Assembly: GCA_950295325.1 (NCBI GenBank) | Contig: OX485809.1 | Span: 17,360,001-17,424,000, forward strand | From: Polytrichum commune | Lineage: Eukaryota > Streptophyta > Polytrichopsida > Polytrichales > Polytrichaceae | Length of the DNA: 64,000 bases | Reading direction: 5' to 3' | Shown: positions 47,301 to 64,000 of the stretch, in pieces | Layout: every line of letters begins with the position of its first letter | Position numbering within the stretch: the first letter of the stretch is position 1 | Program-made: the position numbers and the translations under genes | Notes under the pieces: model-generated | The model's database searches: none | What the model was told of the DNA's origin: nothing | Seen by the model: only the letters and a program-made list of their open reading frames with translations

Positions 47301-50300
47301 GGATGAGCACATCGTGCCGCTTGAAGTGCACATGTTGAATTTGATTTTTTTTAGTATTTGATGATGGAGGATACTTTACTTTAGAATAACCTAAATGCCG
47401 TGGTAGTGTCATGTGACATTATATTGTGGGTTGGTTTATATCTTTGTATCTAACCCTTCAAGTGCAGTTGACATTCTTTTAGTTTCTTGAGCTAAGGAGA
47501 ATGTTAGTTTTCAACTAACTTCTAATTAAAGTTTAGACTAGCAGGACGCCAAGTCTAACTAAAATTAGGTAGCATTCACCCACTTAGATAGTTTATCATT
47601 TTCCTAAGAGTTTCCCTATTAATTGATAGGAGGACCTCATTGATATCTAGAACCTTCACTTTCTTTCATCACACCTCACCAATTCATGGAAGGGGATTCT
47701 AAAGGACCACAACTTCAATGTGGAGCAGAGTATTATAGAGAGAAACCTTTAGCCAACTCCAACAAAATTTGTCAACCTTGATCAACGTTGAACAACGCTT
47801 GGGCTCCCCACTTCCTACCATATTACACCTCTGAAGATATGGAGGAGGATCACCATCGTGTGGTCCACAACCAATATTGCAGTCCAACTAAGGTCACTTT
47901 GTTGAAAGAATGGAAGCTTCACTTCCACATATGGCTAAAGGAAAAACATCAACGTACACCCAATGTCAATGATTGTTATGCGCTTGAGCTTCTTCATCAT
48001 GAATCTGGAGCATGAAAAACTTCAAACTTACAAGAATAGGTGTGAAGGAAATCATGCCTTGCTCTAACAAATGGATGATTATCAATTTAAATGTTTAGAG
48101 CTCACCTCCACTTTTAAATATGGTGTAGTTGGTCAATGTGTTGTTGCCAAACCACTTGTGACATTTATTGCACCTCGGAAATTTGCATCAATACTTGGAG
48201 CAATGACTCCACTTTAAGAACAATGACAAGCTCTACACATTCTAACCAATAATCATTCATTTGTTGGGGCAAAGCATGATTTCTTGGACACCAACCTTGT
48301 AAGTTTGGGATGCTTCATATTTCACATGCATGAGGAACAAGCTCAAATACATATCACTCATTAGAGGTGAATCACATATGTGTTTTCTCACATTTACCCC
48401 TCCAAAAAAAGTATTTAATGACATGAGGTAGAAGCACCTATGTTGAACACTTTGAGCACTGGAAACCATTAACACCCTCAAAATATTTCATGGCAGAGTG
48501 AGAAAGTTAATAAGAGGGTTAAGAGGATTGAGTTCATTCAATTTTGACATAAATATGATAAATGCAAGGCAACTTCACTATGAACCCAAAAAAAATTCCT
48601 TGGGTATTTACCAACAAGCCAAGACTTGTTGGAATGTTTCGAATAAAGGATGCTCTTCACTATGTCAATCTAGTGGGGCTTGTTTTCTAGTTACCACCAA
48701 TGATCTCCAAAATTCCAAGTTTAAGAAGCACAAGAGAATTGATATAAGGAATTGGCAACTAATTCCAACCCCTAGCTAAATCCATCCCCCTGTCACCCTC
48801 TTATTCCAATATCTTTATGCAACCTAAATCCATCCCATTGAATGTATGTGGCTCAAGGGTCGGTATTGAGTGTGTTGATTAAGGAGGTTAAGCATGATTG
48901 GACATGTCAGTGGCTACTTAGGGTCAACAAAGGCTAATCAAAAATGTAGTTAGCCAGGTTTAGTGACACATGACGCATGAGATAGCAAACACGCCAAAGT
49001 TATTAAGTGGTGTGTTGACTTGCAGATGGGTTAAGCCATATGGGGTCTCATTCACAAGGTTAACATGGACGGTTTTGGGCCCATTCACACAGGTTCACGT
49101 TATGGCAAGCAAACTCAAAAGGTAGGACAAGCAAGAAAAAGTTAGTCTAGGTATAGACAAATTAAGGTTATAAGGAACTTGCTTTGCAATTAGGTTGTGA
49201 CCTAGTCAAGGCCCCCCTATATGATAGCATTCAGAGACTTCATGTGGTGAAATAATTGCCTGCTATATTCTTGTTTTGAATATACTTGTTCATTTTTTTC
49301 ATGACAATGTGGTGCATTTTCAAGGCACACATGCCATCTCTTATACAATTTAAATGCTATATATAGGCTAAATCAGCGGGTTGGTTTAAGCACCCTCTAC
49401 CTTATGCCCCTTCCCACTTGATTTTAGCTAAGCCTAAAAGTTGGTTTTAAAAACACAGCCGTCACATCATTGACACTACCTAGTCCCAAGCCTAGTTGGC
49501 ATGGTTTAAAAGTGGAGGTTTTAAGCCTCAAGCACTGACCCTCCCATCAATACCTAGACATGAGGCAAGAATGTAGGGACCTTTAAAAGTGTCACCTCCT
49601 ACCCTTGTGATTGGTTACTTTTAGTCTTAGCTATGAGGGCACAAAGAGCTCCATCAACAATAACTGATGGTAAGATAGATGAGTAGTAAGGCATGTGGGG
49701 ATGAGACAAAAGCTATCCAACATTCGTTGCTTGGTAGATAAAACAATGAACACGTGTGAAAACTACTTAACTAAAACCTACTCGAAAATCTCCGGAGCAA
49801 GTTCATGTAGGTGCATTGGGATAGCCAAATGCCTCCGCTATAACCAAGGGAGCCTTACCCGGGTTTTAGGAAAGACTTTGGTTATTTGGTAAAGCCAGGT
49901 GGGAAGGGGGCATTAGCTGGAATTGGATGTAAGAAAGTGGGTTCTTTCAATACAGAAAGTGTAATCAAAGAAAAAGAAAAGAACAAAGAATGTCGATGCA
50001 TTGTACCAAAATGAATGTGAGCCCACTTCCCTTACACTGATCATGATATTCCATGATGCAGGATAAGGGCTCAGGCCTTCTTGAAAGTGTAATCACTGTG
50101 TTGAAGGATCAAGAACAGTGTCACAGAAATGGATTGCCCTTTCAGGAGTAAACCTCTTTACTTATAAGCGTTGTCAAGGCTCCCTTGGGGCTTCAAGATG
50201 CATGGAAATACATCTTGAACCTTCAATGTGAACCTCAGATATTACTTAGGCAACATCTACATTTCTTACTTTTCTCAAACAAAACAAAACAAAAACTCTT

Positions 50301-51379
50301 ATTTATTTCAGATATCCTGTTACAAATTTATCAGTTGTTGGTAAAATTGTCGGGATCAAAGTGTCCTCTAGTCATGACAAGCTATACTGGCACTTATAGT
50401 CCTCAATGTCAGATTACAAAAGTATGGGAAAGCCGCATTAGGTACTGAAACAACATACTAGGTTAGTAAACAAAGCCTGCAAAACTTGTTTGAAAGGAAC
50501 TATCCATTACCTTTTGGAGGGCAACACTCCAAAGAAACTGGATCTCCACACCACCATAAGATTTATGCAACATGCCCATTTCCAACAATATCAATATGGC
50601 CTGGAATGATTGTCATCCACATCAGATCAATCTATCCACCTAGATTGAATGTAATCTGCAATGCATTCAACACCTCAAAAAGTAGTCACTAAAGTTGCAA
50701 TAAAACCAAAACAAGTTGCACATAAGTAGACACAGCCTCTTTTGCTTGAAAGCAATGGTATTAAAAATTGGTACAAGACACTACTTGAAGAGCAGGCCTT
50801 TTAATTTCGACCACTGTGAAGGGCCAAACAAAAAAATAATCTACAATGTACCCAATAACATGGAATTTCTACAGAAGAGTGAAATCTGTTCTGCCCAAGT
50901 TGGTCAAAGTAACAGAATGTATGGGATCCGCAGAAAATAGGTTGAGATGGTGATGATAGTGAACATTCTTTCTCCAGCGTGCTCATAAAAAAAATTAAAT
51001 TTTTAAAAAAGACCTTGAGTAGAATCTATTGGGCAATTAAGACATCTCTATTTCTGCAGTGAGACCCTGAATCTGGGTCCCAGCCCTGGGCATTGAATAC
51101 ACCCAGTTTAAAGCCAAAGGCTGATTGTGGGCCTGCCACTAACTTTCTCCTCTCAGAAAAATACTAACAAGGGGTACATCATCCAGATCTCTGGAAGACA
51201 TTTTTGGAAGGTGTAACTCCAACTGATTCTACCCCTGTGCAACTATGGATACAAATAAAAGGAGCCAGTCACTTGACCAGTATCTCAGAGGTAAAAAAAA
51301 ACGAAGGGGTGAGCTGCACAAATTCCACGTACATGAAACGATACATGACAAATCTTCTAAGAAAGGCTTCATCTCCTCA
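47301..51379. other. Gene-free stretch
   Basis: I find no gene, RNA or intact element. A 3' untranslated region of the histidine kinase may occupy the last few hundred bases. AT-rich, short motifless open frames. Confidence 0.5.
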
Positions 51380-61461
<10,082 letters not shown>

Positions 61462-63390
61462 GTTTTGTCAATGAAACTAACCCGTGCCACGTCCAATGAA
61501 AGCGCGGATGTGCATGATACTGTGAGCCATTGCTTGAGTCATAAAAAAACTTGGCCCTTATAGCTGCACCCACATGTTCGATATGATTCGAAAACAAAGT
61601 TTTAAAAGAAAACCCTTGAAGTGGCCTCTGCAGCTCCAACACCAGTACTAAGGTTGAAAAGAAACTTCTTCCTTGATCTGCACCGCTGCACGACTCCTAT
61701 GAAACACACAAATAAATAAACACCTATCAAGCCCAAGAGGCATGCCATCCATCGGGAAGAGATTATTCCCTCCACCCGAGGTTTCTTAGGTAAACCACAC
61801 ATTCGAACACATCCACCTCTTTCAGAATATGACATATGGGTCCAACAGATTGTTTGCAAAATTCTCTATTGATGTGCATAATCTCTTCCCAATGGAATTA
61901 CGTTAGATAATAGCCGATGGCTCGACCCGAGAGACATGCCGCACAGAGCGCCACCCCCCCCCCTCCCCAATGCGTCAGGCTGGCTTGCGGCAGAGTGGAG
62001 AACAATAGAACTAAAAAGGTATGATAGTAACCTTATCGTGTCCGCTAGGGACAGGTTCAATTAGACGTTCACGATGCAATTGTCCAAATTGCATGACCAT
62101 CCTAACAACTTCCACATTGCCTAAAAAACCAAAGTCTGCCCCTGGCATCTCTAACCAAACCAATTCCAATTAACTATCAGGAACAATTAATCGGACGCTT
62201 TTGGAGCCCCATTCGAGCCTCTCATACATACGCTATTTGGAAATTGTACAACGTGAATGTGATTGTGATGTGACTTTTTGGTAGATAATGATGGCTTGTT
62301 ATCTTGCAAGGTTGTTCCTCTTGACACCACACATGGTTACTCCCAAAAAGTTTGATAAAGGTCTCATATCATCCAGTGTAAACAGAGAACACAAGATTAG
62401 TATGCACGCACTCAAAGAGCTTTAGGGGTTACCAAAGCTAATCAAGCACACGAGACCTACTACTACTACTGTAGAGTAGTAATGTGACCTATCAAATACT
62501 TCAAAGAAGTACGTACCACAAACTCACCAGCTCAGAGACGCTCCTCCTCCGCCACCGCCTCCTCCTTCATCGTGAACAACACGCAGGCGGCAACAACAAC
62601 AACAACAACAACTTGCTTCATCACTCATCGTCTATCAATTTTAACAACCCCAAAACCCTCCAGATTCCGTTGGAGAAGAAATCCAGCTTCGATGATACCT
62701 CCTCCTCCTACTACTACTACTACTACTACTACTACAACTACTCTAACCAATCTTCTCCTCCCGCAACTGAATTTGTTAGCCCCCGCACCACACGCTACAT
62801 ACCCGATGATTCCTCAACTTAAGTACACGACCTCTCCCTCCTTCCCTGCAATAATCCAAACCTAATAAGCACGGGTGACCCCCGACCTAATTCTCCACGC
62901 ACTCGCGCCCGCACGCAGAGGATGGGCAGAGCAGCCAATCAATCCTCTCCCTCTCCCTCTCCCTCTCCCTCTCATCTTCTCGCTCCGAATCCCTCCTCAA
63001 ACTCATCGAACTCGTAGAATCACGAAAACCTACCGACAGCAAAACCCCCGGGGTGCCCCGAAACCCTACCTCCTCCACCTGGTCCGGAGAAAGCCAAGCA
63101 AAAGAGCGCCGTGGCCTCCGTAACGCGACTTGAAGACTAACAGCAGTTGGCTGGCATGTGTGACGATGCAATTCGCCGTTGGTCGCGGCGGAAAGATTCC
63201 CAGCTGGCCCGCCCCCCGCGAGTTCGGAGAGAGAAGCGGAGAGAGAAGGCGAGAGAAAGAGAGAGAGAAAGGGCGACATGCATGGCAATGATGCTTAAGT
63301 TGCAAAAGCATGGCATCACCCAACAAATATCATTTCATCATACTTCGGTGAGCGAGATGCTCCAATCATGCCTCCCGGATTTTGGGGTGT
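61462..63390. promoter_or_regulatory. Upstream region of the histidine kinase gene, simple-repeat rich
   Basis: No separate gene is supported. Between about 62590 and 63270 the GC content rises and there are AAC (about 62592), CTA (about 62705-62733), CCCTCT (62947-62975) and GAGA (63236-63272) repeats. This is what plant promoters and 5' leaders with pyrimidine-rich transcribed strands look like: on the minus strand the last tract is CT-rich. The plus-strand frames with poly-Asn and poly-Tyr come from the repeats. An untranslated first exon is possible but not defined. Confidence 0.45.
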
Positions 63391-63680
63391 ATGTGTAACT
63401 ACACTAAATATTGTATTGAGTGTCACCAATTCTATTCATCTTGTTCAACGCCAATTGTAAACCACACGTGTAGTGTCACCAACACTACATGTAAACCGAA
63501 CACTATTTGTTGTTCTTTGTGTTTGAAAAGAAAGATGGGTGTTTGTCGATTTACAATGTTGCAATTGTTGCCACTTAAAAAGTGATTTTCCATCCCAACT
63601 CTCAATCATCCATGACAATATTTCATTACACATGTTGCAAAATATACCAGACTTTGTAAGTGTTTCAGTGCATAAATGTA
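63390..63680 (+). repeat. Dispersed repeat, copy 2
   Basis: Plus-strand relative of 32700-32530: TGTCACCAATTCTATTCATC, TAGTGTCACCAACACTA, CCGAACACTATTTG and TTTGTAAGTGTTTC in the same order. It begins with TACACTAAAT, the same bases that start the MITE at 14191, so all three may be related. Confidence 0.55.
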
Positions 63681-64000
63681 AGTTGGGTGGTGGTAGTGTA
63701 CTTGTAAAGTTATCCAATCAAAAGTGTCGTTAGAAACGTTACCACGGTGTGTTGTGTCCAATACCTAACTTAAAAGAAGGTATGTGGCATATCATGGTAG
63801 GAAATTTGTACATTAGTATGTAACAAGGCTCCACGGATTTGGTTTGTAACTTCTTTCAAAGTGGATATTGTCGATATGACGTGATTGGATGGAAAGAGGC
63901 TCAATAGTATCTGTAAGTGATGACCATGTCATGGTTTGACCACTACATCCAGTAATAGACACGTGTCGCATTGTCGTCGATTGCAAGTTTGTACCCAATG

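Noticed and set aside
61602-61859. 85-codon minus-strand frame with a hydrophobic stretch, considered as a membrane-anchoring upstream exon of the kinase
   Set aside because: It does not join the kinase frame, and the ATG at 61461 begins a well-supported exon.
62484-62865. Poly-Asn/poly-Tyr and poly-Thr frames
   Set aside because: They arise from AAC and CTA trinucleotide repeats upstream of the histidine kinase; no domain and no splice context.

Overview
The window looks like nuclear DNA of a land plant. It is AT-rich, its genes are split by many GT-AG introns, and the spaces between genes are packed with MITEs, a SINE, LINE remains and tandem repeats. Every recognisable gene is of plant type. 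A cytosolic PAS hybrid histidine kinase of the kind described from mosses and other non-flowering plants, with a plastid-type MurG beside it, leads me to favour a lycophyte, fern or other non-angiosperm. That placement is inference. Exons were called by reading the sequence by eye; no alignment was run.

Layout. 1-2.5 kb: MITEs. 2.5-7.0 kb (-): endonuclease III (NTH1-type base-excision repair glycosylase), nine or more exons. 7-17.6 kb: no recognisable host gene; a three-deep nest of DNA transposons (13.9-15.2 kb) and a tRNA-derived SINE with perfect target duplications (15.2-15.6 kb). 17.6-18.5 kb: four ~225 bp tandem units just upstream of a six-exon type I metacaspase (18.8-21.8 kb, +). 22.5-33.2 kb: a tandem segmental duplication holding a broken UNC93-like MFS gene (23.0-24.3 kb, -) and a copy with an intact body (28.4-30.4 kb, -). 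Upstream of both copies lies a fragment closely related to an exon and introns of the histidine kinase gene at 58.5-59.2 kb. 34-36.6 kb: two PIF/Harbinger-like elements. 37.9-40.6 kb (+): SNM1/Apollo-like metallo-beta-lactamase nuclease. 41.8-44.7 kb (-): MurG-like glycosyltransferase with a likely plastid transit peptide. 45.5-47.3 kb (-): degraded LINE with an RNase H domain. 51.4-61.5 kb (-): 17-exon PAS histidine kinase of 1102 residues. 61.5-64 kb: simple-repeat-rich upstream region of that gene and a dispersed repeat.

The genes do not form a pathway. Two act in DNA repair (NTH1, SNM1-like), one in programmed cell death or proteostasis (metacaspase), one in plastid peptidoglycan synthesis (MurG), one is a membrane protein (UNC93-like) and one is a phosphorelay sensor. 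The most unusual features are the histidine-kinase gene fragment carried upstream of the duplicated UNC93 genes, the triple nested transposons, and an inverted pair of SINE-like plus ~40 bp tandem-repeat blocks.
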